A stretch of 46,403 bases of DNA from positions 1 through 46,403 of the forward strand of contig NZ_JAUSAR010000037.1 in assembly GCF_030652515.1 (NCBI RefSeq), in the 5' to 3' direction. Position 1 is the first letter of the stretch, and each line of letters starts with the position of its first letter. Shown piece after piece: positions 39,847 through 46,403 of the stretch. The notes below the pieces were generated by a model that saw only the letters and a program-made list of their open reading frames with translations, did not search any database and was not told the DNA's origin. The position numbers and the translations under genes are program-made. Origin of the DNA: Aquabacterium sp. (GTDB lineage Bacteria; Pseudomonadota; Gammaproteobacteria; Burkholderiales; Burkholderiaceae_C).

Positions 39847-40722
39847 TCAGCGGATCGGGTGGACGATCTCGCCCACCGACTCGATGCCCATGCGAAGCAC
39901 ATCGCCAGGCTTGACCCAGTGGCCGTTTTCCATGCCGCAGCCGCTGGGCAAGGTGCCGGTGGCGATCAACTCGCCGGGGTGAAGGTGCTCGTCTTTCGAC
40001 AAGTGCGCCAGCAAATCGCCCAGGCTGAACAGCATGTCTTGTGTGGACGTGCGCGACACCACTTGGCCATTGATTTCAACGAATGCCGACAGGGTATCGA
40101 TGCGGTGCAAGACCTCGTCGGCGGTGACCAGGGTCCCCGACATCGAGCTGAGGAAGTGCTTGGATTTCTGCGGGCCCATGCCGCTTTGCATCTCGGGCCG
40201 CTGCACATCCCTGGCCGTCCAATCATTGACCACGACAAAACCGCCAATGGCACGCCAAGCCTCGTCGGCGGTGGCGTTGAACAGGGGCTTTGACAACACC
40301 AGGCCCAGTTCCAGCTCGTAGTCCAGTGCCTTGGAGTAAGACGGCGCACTCACCGGCGTTCCGCTGGGCACAAAGCTCAGGTGGTTGCCAAAGTAGTAGA
40401 TGGGCTGGCGGCGTGCCAAGGCATGCGGCCGAAATGCCGGGAACGGGCGGCCCGTCAACACCTCGCACGCGCGGGCCAAGCGGTAGGCCACCGGCATGAA
40501 GCGGCGGGCATAGCCCCGCGACGATTGGATCCAGTGCCGCTCGAACAGCATGCAATCCCTGAAAGAGCGGGGGCTCACGGGCAAAGGCTCAACACCTGCG
40601 TCGGGCCCCAGCGGCACCAGCCAGGCCAGGGAAGCCTGCACCGCGTCAGGCATCTGGCTCAATGCCTGCCATTGACCGCCCTGCTCCACCTCCAGCCCAG
40701 CCGCGCAACGACGCACCTTCAT
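39847..40722 (-). CDS. Fumarylacetoacetate hydrolase family protein (second copy)
   Basis: 291-aa FAH-fold hydrolase. FERHWIQSSRGY and PIYYFGNHLSFVPSGTPV mark the N-terminal part as in true fumarylacetoacetase relatives. The metal site is SKALDYELELGLVL and VVNDWTARDVQRPEMQSGMG, then SMSGTLVTADEV and GELIATGTLPSGCGMENG. The two-domain start and the KSKHFLSSM stretch differ from the FAH protein at 15148, so the two are paralogues with different substrates. The ATG at 40722 has GGAAGG about 8 nt upstream. Followed by the MBL hydrolase gene; divergent from a TetR gene with GTATCCA operators between. Confidence 0.87.
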   Translation of the reverse strand: MKVRRCAAGLEVEQGGQWQALSQMPDAVQASLAWLVPLGPDAGVEPLPVSPRSFRDCMLFERHWIQSSRGYARRFMPVAYRLARACEVLTGRPFPAFRPHALARRQPIYYFGNHLSFVPSGTPVSAPSYSKALDYELELGLVLSKPLFNATADEAWRAIGGFVVVNDWTARDVQRPEMQSGMGPQKSKHFLSSMSGTLVTADEVLHRIDTLSAFVEINGQVVSRTSTQDMLFSLGDLLAHLSKDEHLHPGELIATGTLPSGCGMENGHWVKPGDVLRMGIESVGEIVHPIR

Positions 40723-40742
40723 GCCAACCCTTCCAAGTTAAA

Positions 40743-40777
40743 GTATCCAACCGGCTGCAATGTATCCATCTGGATAC
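40743..40777. promoter_or_regulatory. GTATCCA operator region between FAH and TetR genes
   Basis: A perfect 16-bp palindrome GTATCCA-TC-TGGATAC (40762-40777) and an extra half-site GTATCCA (40743-40749), starting 19 bp apart, in the 90-bp divergent gap. Both lie where FAH promoter elements would fall. Confidence 0.65.
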
Positions 40778-40812
40778 CTCATGTCAACACCACACGGTCA
40801 AAAATCTGGGCC

Positions 40813-41451
40813 ATGATCGAGGCCATGAGCAAGACCGCCCCCTCCGACCCATCTCAACCGCGCATGGCGCAGGGCAAACGCCTGCTGATGGACACCGCCA
40901 CCAGGCTGCTTGCGCGGCAAACCCTGCAAAGCACACTGGCCTTGCGTGAACTGGCGAGAGAAGCCGGCCTCAACCACAACACCTTTTACCGGCACTTCAG
41001 CAGCCTGGAAGAAATGCAGGCGGCCATCATCGAAGAGTTCGTCTCAAACCTGCGCTCCGGCCTGACCGAAGCCCGCCAGCAAATCCCCCCCGGGCAGTCG
41101 GTTTCACAGGTGGCCATTGGCCTGCTTTTTGACTTCGCCCGGCAGAACAGCGATCCCTTCATCCTGGCTTACCGCGTCTGGCACGGCCCGCCGTCTGAAA
41201 GCCGCGATCTCGTCCAGAAGGCGATGGACCAGTTGTGCGACGACATGTTCCGAGACCTGCAGGCTCTGGGCATCCTGCCCAAGCTGGACGAAGCCCGGCT
41301 GCGTCGGCTGCTGGCCATCGACATCCAGCAGGTCTTCAGGCTGTGCATCGCCTACCTGGAGTCGCCACGGTCGCGCACGCGCCTGATCGATGCCGGCGAC
41401 GAATTGCTCAGAACACTGATCGCCGGGGCCGTGGTACTTCAAAGTCCATAG
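40813..41451 (+). CDS. TetR family regulator of the FAH/MBL operon
   Basis: 212-aa regulator with the helix-turn-helix STLALRELAREAGLNHNTFYRHFSSLEEMQ (about 40-69), similar in form to FabR-type TetR proteins. RLLAIDIQQVFRLCIAYLES in the second half belongs to the ligand and dimer domain. The ATG at 40813 is used; the ATG at 40825 (MSKTAP) has a GAGG nearby and is equally possible. It is divergent from the FAH gene with a perfect GTATCCA palindrome between them, which it probably binds. It ends 28 bp before the convergent stop of the next TetR gene. Inducer unknown, probably a CoA or acid intermediate by analogy. Confidence 0.87.
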   Translation: MIEAMSKTAPSDPSQPRMAQGKRLLMDTATRLLARQTLQSTLALRELAREAGLNHNTFYRHFSSLEEMQAAIIEEFVSNLRSGLTEARQQIPPGQSVSQVAIGLLFDFARQNSDPFILAYRVWHGPPSESRDLVQKAMDQLCDDMFRDLQALGILPKLDEARLRRLLAIDIQQVFRLCIAYLESPRSRTRLIDAGDELLRTLIAGAVVLQSP

Positions 41452-41479
41452 CCACCCGCCAAGGGCAGCACGCCCTTGC

Positions 41480-42100
41480 TCAGGACCCGCGAGCTTCTTG
41501 CGGCGCCGACAACGCCAAGATCATGCGGTTCAGCACCTGCTTGATGCCGACCATCGTCGCTTCAGGCTCGGGCGACGACGCGATGATCTGCGCCGACTCC
41601 ACGAGCACCGCCAGCAGCATCTTGGACAGCGCATCGATGCCGGTGCTCACCAGCAGGTCCGGTGACACCTGGCTTTCGATCAGGTGGTTCAACAGGCCCA
41701 GCGAATAGCGCGTGTCGATGGCGCGGCATTCAGCAGCGCCCAGCACCATCGGCCCATCCATGAACAAGACCCGTTGACAGGCCGCCTCGCCTGCATGAAC
41801 CAGGAAGGCGTGCAAAGCCACGTCCCCAGATGAGGCCGCCAAGCCCGGGGTGGCAGCGATGGCGGCGATCAGTTCCTGGGAGACTTCTTCATAGACCGCC
41901 CGGAACAGCGCCTTCTTGTCCTTGAAGTGGTGATAAACAGCGCCCTTGGTCGTGCCCGCATCGCTGGCCACGTCGTCCAGGCTGGTGCCCGCGAACCCCA
42001 TCTGCGAAAAGCGCCGCCGCGCCGCCGCCGTCAGCGCAACACGCGTGGCTTCTGCATGGACATCCCGCAGTCGTTTGACAGGTTTCTTTTCAGTTGACAT
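41480..42100 (-). CDS. TetR family regulator next to the GMC oxidoreductase
   Basis: 206-aa regulator. The helix-turn-helix is FSQMGFAGTSLDDVASDAGTTKGAVYHHFKDKKALFRAV (about 32-70), a classic AcrR/TetR form. The rest is helical, with FLVHAGEAACQRVLFMDGP. The ATG at 42100 is preferred over the GTG at 42106. The hexamer TATACT on the minus strand is exactly 6 nt upstream, so the transcript would be leaderless. The palindrome ATACT-CAC-AGTAT overlaps both this -10 and the start codon, consistent with autorepression. It is divergent from the GMC gene at 42135, with only 34 bp between. Confidence 0.88.
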   Translation of the reverse strand: MSTEKKPVKRLRDVHAEATRVALTAAARRRFSQMGFAGTSLDDVASDAGTTKGAVYHHFKDKKALFRAVYEEVSQELIAAIAATPGLAASSGDVALHAFLVHAGEAACQRVLFMDGPMVLGAAECRAIDTRYSLGLLNHLIESQVSPDLLVSTGIDALSKMLLAVLVESAQIIASSPEPEATMVGIKQVLNRMILALSAPQEARGS

Positions 42101-42123
42101 ACTCACAGTATATTAAATTTCAT
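42094..42123. promoter_or_regulatory. Overlapping divergent promoters and operator, tetR / GMC gene
   Basis: Plus strand: TTGACA (42094-42099), 18-nt spacer, TTTCAT (42118-42123), 11 nt before the GMC ATG at 42135. Minus strand: TATACT (42107-42112), 6 nt before the tetR ATG. The palindrome ATACT-CAC-AGTAT (42099-42111) lies in the plus-strand spacer, a position that would block both. Confidence 0.55.
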
Positions 42124-42134
42124 TGGTATGCAAA

Positions 42135-43778
42135 ATGGCGCGACAGCCCGAGTCAAAGTTGGTGGACTACATCGTGGTGGGCGGCGGCTCCGCGGGCTGC
42201 GTGCTGGCCAACCGCCTCAGCGAAGATGCTGGGGTGACAGTTTGCCTGCTGGAAGCCGGGCCGGCCGACGCCAATCCCACCATCCACGTGCCCGCCGGCA
42301 TGTTGTGGCTGATGCGCAGCAAGGTGTTGAACTGGCAGTTCAACACCGAGCCCGAGTCGCAATTGGCCGGGCGCCGCTTGTTCTGGCCACGCGGACGCAT
42401 GCTGGGCGGCAGCAGTTCCATGAACGCCATGTGCTACACCCGCGGCCACCCGAACGACTACGACGGCTGGGCCGCCGAAGGCAATGCGGGTTGGGGCTTT
42501 GACGACGTGCTGCCTTATTTCAAGCGGTCCGAAGACCAGGCACGGGGTGCATCGACTTACCACGGCGCCGGTGGCCCGCTGCATGTTTCCGACTTCCGCG
42601 CCCCCTCTCCCCTCACCCGCACCTACATCGACGCGGGCGTGCAAGCTGGCTTCCCTGAGAACGATGACTTCAACGACGGCGCCAACCAGGAAGGCGTCGG
42701 CTACTTCCAGGTCACGCAAAAGAATGGGCTGCGTTGGAGCGCCGCCAAGGGCTACCTCGATCCTGTCCGTGACCGCCCCAACCTGCGCATCATCACTGCG
42801 GCCATGGCGCACCGCGTGCTGCTCGAAGGCACGGGTGGTGCGTGCCGCGCCGTGGGCGTCGAATACCAGCACCAAGGCCAGTTGCACAGCCTCAAGGCAC
42901 GGCACGAGGTCATCCTCTGCGCCGGGGCCTTGCAAAGCCCGCAATTGCTGATGCTCTCGGGCATTGGTCCGGGCCAGCACCTGCAATCGCACGGCATCGA
43001 CACGCAGGTGGACCTGCCCGGCGTGGGCCAGAACCTGCAGGATCACCTGGACGTGATGGTGATCCACCAGGGCAGGCGCGCCCTGTCGCGGGGCCTCACC
43101 CCCCACAACATCCTGGGCGGGCCCTGGGCCTTTTTCCAATTGATGGCGCATGGCCAGGGCATGTTCACCAGCAACGGCGCCGAGGGTTGCGGCTTCCTCA
43201 AAAGCAGCCCGTCCGAGCCCATCCCCGACCTGCAACTGCATTTCATGCCGGCACGCATGCGCAACCATGGCCGGGACCTGCGCTTCCTGATGGGCCAGGG
43301 CTTTTCAATGCACGTCTGCGACCTGCACCCCAAGAGCCGGGGCCAGATCACCTTGAAAGACAAGAACCCCGCCAGCCACCCCGCCATCCAGGCCAACTAC
43401 CTGTCCCACCCGGACGATCTGGCCAAGCTGGTGCTGGGTGTCAAGCAGGTGCGCCGCATCTTCGCTGCGCCGGCCTTCGATGACGACCGCGGCAATGAGC
43501 TGGCGCCCGGCAAGGCCGTGTTCACCGATGAACAGCTGGCGGACTACATCCGCCAACACGCCGAAACGATCTACCACCCGGTGGGCACCTGCAAGATGGG
43601 CACGTTCGCGAGCGACCCGATGGCGGTGGTGGACGATCAGTTGCGGGTGCGCGGCGTTCAGGGTCTGCGCGTGGTCGATGCGTCCATCATGCCAACACTG
43701 GTCGGCGGCAACACCAACGCGCCGACCATCATGATTGGCGAGAAGGCGTCAGACCTGATCAAGGCGGCCAGAACCTGA
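42135..43778 (+). CDS. GMC family FAD oxidoreductase (choline/alcohol dehydrogenase-like)
   Basis: 547-aa flavoprotein that oxidises an alcohol. FAD motif VVGGGSAGCVLANRLSE (14-30), the GMC block PRGRMLGGSSSMNAMCYTRG, LCAGALQSPQLLMLSGIGPG (second GMC signature) and the C-terminal catalytic H481 in YHPVGTCKMG with VVDASIMPTLVGGNTNAP. It resembles the choline dehydrogenase / polyethylene-glycol dehydrogenase branch; no signal peptide. The substrate is not readable. The ATG at 42135 is preferred to an upstream TTG at 42123. Divergent from a TetR gene; followed by the convergent phosphatase-kinase gene with 41 bp between stops. Confidence 0.91.
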   Translation: MARQPESKLVDYIVVGGGSAGCVLANRLSEDAGVTVCLLEAGPADANPTIHVPAGMLWLMRSKVLNWQFNTEPESQLAGRRLFWPRGRMLGGSSSMNAMCYTRGHPNDYDGWAAEGNAGWGFDDVLPYFKRSEDQARGASTYHGAGGPLHVSDFRAPSPLTRTYIDAGVQAGFPENDDFNDGANQEGVGYFQVTQKNGLRWSAAKGYLDPVRDRPNLRIITAAMAHRVLLEGTGGACRAVGVEYQHQGQLHSLKARHEVILCAGALQSPQLLMLSGIGPGQHLQSHGIDTQVDLPGVGQNLQDHLDVMVIHQGRRALSRGLTPHNILGGPWAFFQLMAHGQGMFTSNGAEGCGFLKSSPSEPIPDLQLHFMPARMRNHGRDLRFLMGQGFSMHVCDLHPKSRGQITLKDKNPASHPAIQANYLSHPDDLAKLVLGVKQVRRIFAAPAFDDDRGNELAPGKAVFTDEQLADYIRQHAETIYHPVGTCKMGTFASDPMAVVDDQLRVRGVQGLRVVDASIMPTLVGGNTNAPTIMIGEKASDLIKAART

Positions 43779-43819
43779 GGCGCAGGGTCGGCATGGCGGG
43801 CCGCGATGACGGCGGCTCC

Positions 43820-45556
43820 TCAATGCCCGCCGAGCCTCAGCCCCAACAACACCAGCACCGCCAAGGCCAGCAGCACCGTCAATGTTTGCCAGAACACCAC
43901 CGGGTTGCGATCGATCAGCGGTGCCGAACGGTGGCCTTGGTATTGAGCGCCGGGGGTCGACAGATCATGGACAAACTCGGAGAGCGCCTCCTGTCGTTTG
44001 CCGACCTGCGGGTGCAATGCACGGCGCAGCACGGCATCAATCCACGGCGGCAGATCCGCGCGTCGCTCGCGCGCCGGGATGTAGCGCAGCCGCTGCAGGT
44101 CACCGGGCGAGCGCAGTTGGGTCACTTGCAAGCCGTAGGGCAAATGCCCTGTGAGCATCTGGTAGGCGATCACGGCCAGCGAGAACAACTCCGACTGCGG
44201 GCTGCCCATGCCCCCAATGAAGTACTCGGGCGCCGTGTACTGCAATGACCCGGCGATGGCCTGTGGGCGCGCGTCCAGGGTGCCTTCGGTCAGGCCGGCC
44301 ACGTGCGTGGAAGCAAAATCGATGATCTTGACGGTGCCAGTTCGGTCGATCATCAGGTTCTCAGGCCGCAGGTCCTGGTGCAGCATCTCTTTGCGATGAA
44401 AGGCCCGCAGCCCCTTGGCCACCTGCTCGATGATGCTGCGCACGCTGCCCAGATCCGGCCGTGGATGATCGATCATCCACTGCGCCAGTGACTGGCCATC
44501 GATGTACTCCATGGCCACGAACAGGTGCTCACGCGGGCGATCGGCCGCGCTGGCTTTGAGCACGTGGGCGCTGTCGATCCGGCGCGCGATCCACTCCTCC
44601 AGGATGAAGCGGTCCAGGTACACGGGGTCATCGCGCAAATCCACAGAGGGGGTTTTCAGCACCACGTGCTGCCCGCTGTGCTGGTCGATGGCCAGGTGCA
44701 CATGGCTGCGCGAACTGGCGTGCAACTCGCGCACGATGGTGTAGCCCTCGAAATCCATCCGTGGCAGCAAAGGCGGCGGCAAGCGCAAGCCCTCGCGCTG
44801 GGCGTGCAATTGCGAGGCCTGGGCATCCGGCAGCGCGTCGATGCGCACCAGTTGCACCGTCAGGTTGTCGGCACTGCCGCGCGCCAGGGCCACGGCCGTG
44901 AGCGCAGCTGCAGCCGCGTCGAAATCGCCAGGGTGTTCGGCCAACGCCGCGTGCACGGCGGCGGCGTCCAGGTGCTCGTAGACCCCATCGGTGGCCAGCA
45001 CATACACCTCGCCCACTTCGGTGAGCCAGCTTCGGTAATCAATGTCGACCGAGGGCCCGGCGCCGAGCGCACGCCCCAGGTAAGTCTCGACCGAAGAGAC
45101 GCGAACGCGGTGATCATCGCTGAGCTGCTCCAGGGCTTGCGCATGCAGCCTGTAAACCCTCGTGTCCCCCACGTGCAGCAGGTGGGCCTCGCAGCCCTTG
45201 AAGATCAAGGCGCTGAAGGTGCAGACGTAGCCTCGGTCCGCGTCAAAGCGGGCATCGCTTTTTTGCGTCTGGGCATGCAACCATGAGTTGGTGGCGTCCA
45301 GCACGCGCTGCGCCGCCCGCGAGACCGACCAGGCCTCGGAGGTGCAGTAGTAGTCATCCAGGAACCCACGCACTGCGGCGGCACTGGCCACCTGGCTGAC
45401 AGCGCTGCTGCTGATGCCGTCGGCCAGGGCGATGACGATGCCCTTGGCGCTCAAGTGCGGCTCGGCCGGTATAGCCGCGCCATGGAAGTCCTGGTTGACA
45501 GGCTTGCGCCCGGCCTGCGAATGCTGGCCGAGCGTGACACGAAGTGCTGCGATCAA
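43820..45556 (-). CDS. PP2C phosphatase fused to a degenerate Ser/Thr kinase, tail-anchored
   Basis: 578 aa. The N-terminal PP2C domain (about 1-240) has metal-binding Asp residues D46 (ALADGIS), D131 (HVGDTR), D190 (LATDGVYEHL) and D230 (GSADNLTV), all intact. The kinase-like domain (about 270-540) has K301, but the catalytic loop reads HQDLRPEN (393-400) instead of HRDLKPEN, and the metal-binding DFG is DFA (413-415). The glycine loop is absent, so kinase activity may be weak or lost. One hydrophobic segment at about 555-575 ends the protein. The start is TTG at 45556, overlapping the FNT stop (TTGA). Such fusions sit beside nitrite/formate channel and nitrate assimilation genes in related bacteria, so control of nitrogen-oxide uptake is a fair guess. 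Confidence 0.86.
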   Translation of the reverse strand: MIAALRVTLGQHSQAGRKPVNQDFHGAAIPAEPHLSAKGIVIALADGISSSAVSQVASAAAVRGFLDDYYCTSEAWSVSRAAQRVLDATNSWLHAQTQKSDARFDADRGYVCTFSALIFKGCEAHLLHVGDTRVYRLHAQALEQLSDDHRVRVSSVETYLGRALGAGPSVDIDYRSWLTEVGEVYVLATDGVYEHLDAAAVHAALAEHPGDFDAAAAALTAVALARGSADNLTVQLVRIDALPDAQASQLHAQREGLRLPPPLLPRMDFEGYTIVRELHASSRSHVHLAIDQHSGQHVVLKTPSVDLRDDPVYLDRFILEEWIARRIDSAHVLKASAADRPREHLFVAMEYIDGQSLAQWMIDHPRPDLGSVRSIIEQVAKGLRAFHRKEMLHQDLRPENLMIDRTGTVKIIDFASTHVAGLTEGTLDARPQAIAGSLQYTAPEYFIGGMGSPQSELFSLAVIAYQMLTGHLPYGLQVTQLRSPGDLQRLRYIPARERRADLPPWIDAVLRRALHPQVGKRQEALSEFVHDLSTPGAQYQGHRSAPLIDRNPVVFWQTLTVLLALAVLVLLGLRLGGH

Positions 45557-46365
45557 GCCGCGACGCGCTTGGCGCCGGTCTTGTAATGCGTGGAGTACAG
45601 CGTGGCGCCCACGAAGGTCAAGCCGCCCACCAGGTTGCCGATCACGGTGGGGATCTCGTTCCAGATCAGGTAATCCATGAGCGTGAAGTTGCCCCCCAGC
45701 AGCAAGCCCGAGGGGAACAGGAACATGTTGACAATGCTGTGCTCAAAACCCATGTAGAAGAACAGCGCGATCGGCATCCACATGCCGATGGCCTTGCCCG
45801 ACACCGTGGTGGACATCATGGCCGCGACCACGCCGGTGGACACCATCCAGTTGCACATCACGCCACGGATGAACAGGGTCAGCATACCGGCAGCGCCGTG
45901 CGCGGCGTAGCCCACCGTGCGGCCCTCACCGATGTGGCCGATCTTCTGGCCGACCGCGTTGGGCGCCTCGCTGAATCCGAAGGTGAAGATGATGGCCATG
46001 AACACGGCCACCATGAAGGCGCCACCGAAGTTGCCCACGAACACCAGGCTCCAGTTGCGCATGACGCCGCCCCAGGTGGCACCGGGGCGCTTGTCGAACA
46101 CGGCCAGCGGGGCCAAGGTGAACACACCGGTCAGCAGGTCGAAGCCCAGCAGGTAAAGCATGATGAAGCCGACCGGGAAGAGCAAGGCGCCCAGCAGCGC
46201 GTTGCCCGTGTTCACCGTGATGGTGACCGCGAAAGCGGCGCCCAGCGCCAGGATGGCCCCGGCCATGAAAGAGCGGATGAGGGTGTCCCGCGTGGACATC
46301 AGGAGTTTGGATTCACCGGCGTCAACCATCTTGGTCACGAACTCGGCAGGAGCGAGGTAAGCCAT
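45553..46365 (-). CDS. Formate/nitrite transporter (FNT family)
   Basis: Pentameric inner-membrane channel for formate or nitrite, 270 aa with six membrane helices. Conserved features: LGFDLLTGVFTLAPLAVFDK (73-92), NWSLVFVGNFGGAF (104-117), IRGVMCNWMVSTGVV near 166-180 and the GFEHSIVNMFLFPSGLLLGG region with the gating His. The helix breaks match FocA/NirC; nitrite is favoured by the kinase-phosphatase neighbour and by lack of pfl genes, but formate cannot be excluded. The ATG at 46365 has a strong AAGGAAGT SD. It overlaps the following gene by four bases (TTGA). Confidence 0.92.
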   Translation of the reverse strand: MAYLAPAEFVTKMVDAGESKLLMSTRDTLIRSFMAGAILALGAAFAVTITVNTGNALLGALLFPVGFIMLYLLGFDLLTGVFTLAPLAVFDKRPGATWGGVMRNWSLVFVGNFGGAFMVAVFMAIIFTFGFSEAPNAVGQKIGHIGEGRTVGYAAHGAAGMLTLFIRGVMCNWMVSTGVVAAMMSTTVSGKAIGMWMPIALFFYMGFEHSIVNMFLFPSGLLLGGNFTLMDYLIWNEIPTVIGNLVGGLTFVGATLYSTHYKTGAKRVAA

Positions 46366-46368
46366 CTG

Positions 46369-46376
46369 ACTTCCTT
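46369..46376 (-). promoter_or_regulatory. Strong ribosome-binding site of the FNT gene
   Basis: AAGGAAGT on the minus strand, a few bases before the ATG at 46365. Upstream to the window end the DNA is very T-rich on this strand, and the promoter is probably beyond the edge. Confidence 0.7.
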
Positions 46377-46403
46377 TGAAAATAAAAGCGGAAAAACAAA
46401 AAA

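Noticed and set aside
1..46403. CRISPR arrays, tRNA or rRNA genes
   Set aside because: No regularly spaced repeats and no cloverleaf or rRNA-like sequence were noticed by eye; a dedicated search (tRNAscan-type and CRISPR finder) would be decisive.

Overview
The window is high-GC, densely packed chromosomal DNA from a betaproteobacterium. The gene content points to Burkholderiales, most like Comamonadaceae or a close relative: a queG/tsaE/amiC block, mutL and miaA in one run, a pyruvate dehydrogenase cluster with AceE-type E1, and a formate/nitrite transporter coupled to a phosphatase-kinase fusion. No rRNA, tRNA, CRISPR array, complete insertion sequence or prophage is visible.

Layout. 1-5309: the start of nadB (cut by the window edge), a zinc metallopeptidase, a quinone oxidoreductase, an orphan phage-type regulator pair (YdaS-like and CI/LexA-like) around a 28-bp palindrome, and queG. 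5310-7338: tsaE-amiC. 7346-10709: a membrane Ser/Thr kinase with a Cache sensor and a CPBP protease. 10793-24136 is an accessory block. It holds a Cys-rich hypothetical, a TetR regulator facing a VOC / FAD-monooxygenase / FAH catabolic operon, an Lrp-type regulator facing aceE-aceF-lpdA, a decayed LysR gene with other remnants, and an AT-richer lipoprotein of the metallo-beta-lactamase fold. 24320-27596 (minus strand): dedA, then psd-trhO-pseudouridine synthase in tight coupling. 27632-33110: mutL, an rRNA pseudouridine synthase, a Bcr/CflA-type MFS exporter and miaA. 33115-36879: marR facing an ABC exporter, then thyA-folA. 36873-43778: three regulator-linked metabolic units, namely an exported DAPG-hydrolase-like protein with TetR, an FAH plus MBL hydrolase pair with TetR, and a GMC oxidoreductase with TetR. 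43820-46365: the PP2C/kinase fusion and the FNT channel.

How the genes work together. Housekeeping functions (NAD, queuosine, t6A, i6A, mismatch repair, cell-wall splitting, phosphatidylethanolamine, dTMP and folate) are interleaved with compact catabolic units, each next to its own divergent regulator. The enterobacterial order queG-tsaE-ami-mutL-miaA is recognisable, but about 20 kb separates amiC from mutL. Several start codons (queG, the CI-like gene, marR, one tetR, mutL, dedA, thyA) lie 6-7 nt after a -10-like hexamer, which suggests leaderless transcripts. I found no convincing wholly new multi-gene system. The best leads are the leaderless-start pattern, the orphan CI/YdaS switch with a degenerate protease site, the inverted kinase-Cache-HAMP protein, and the catabolic-operon/second-PDH block.
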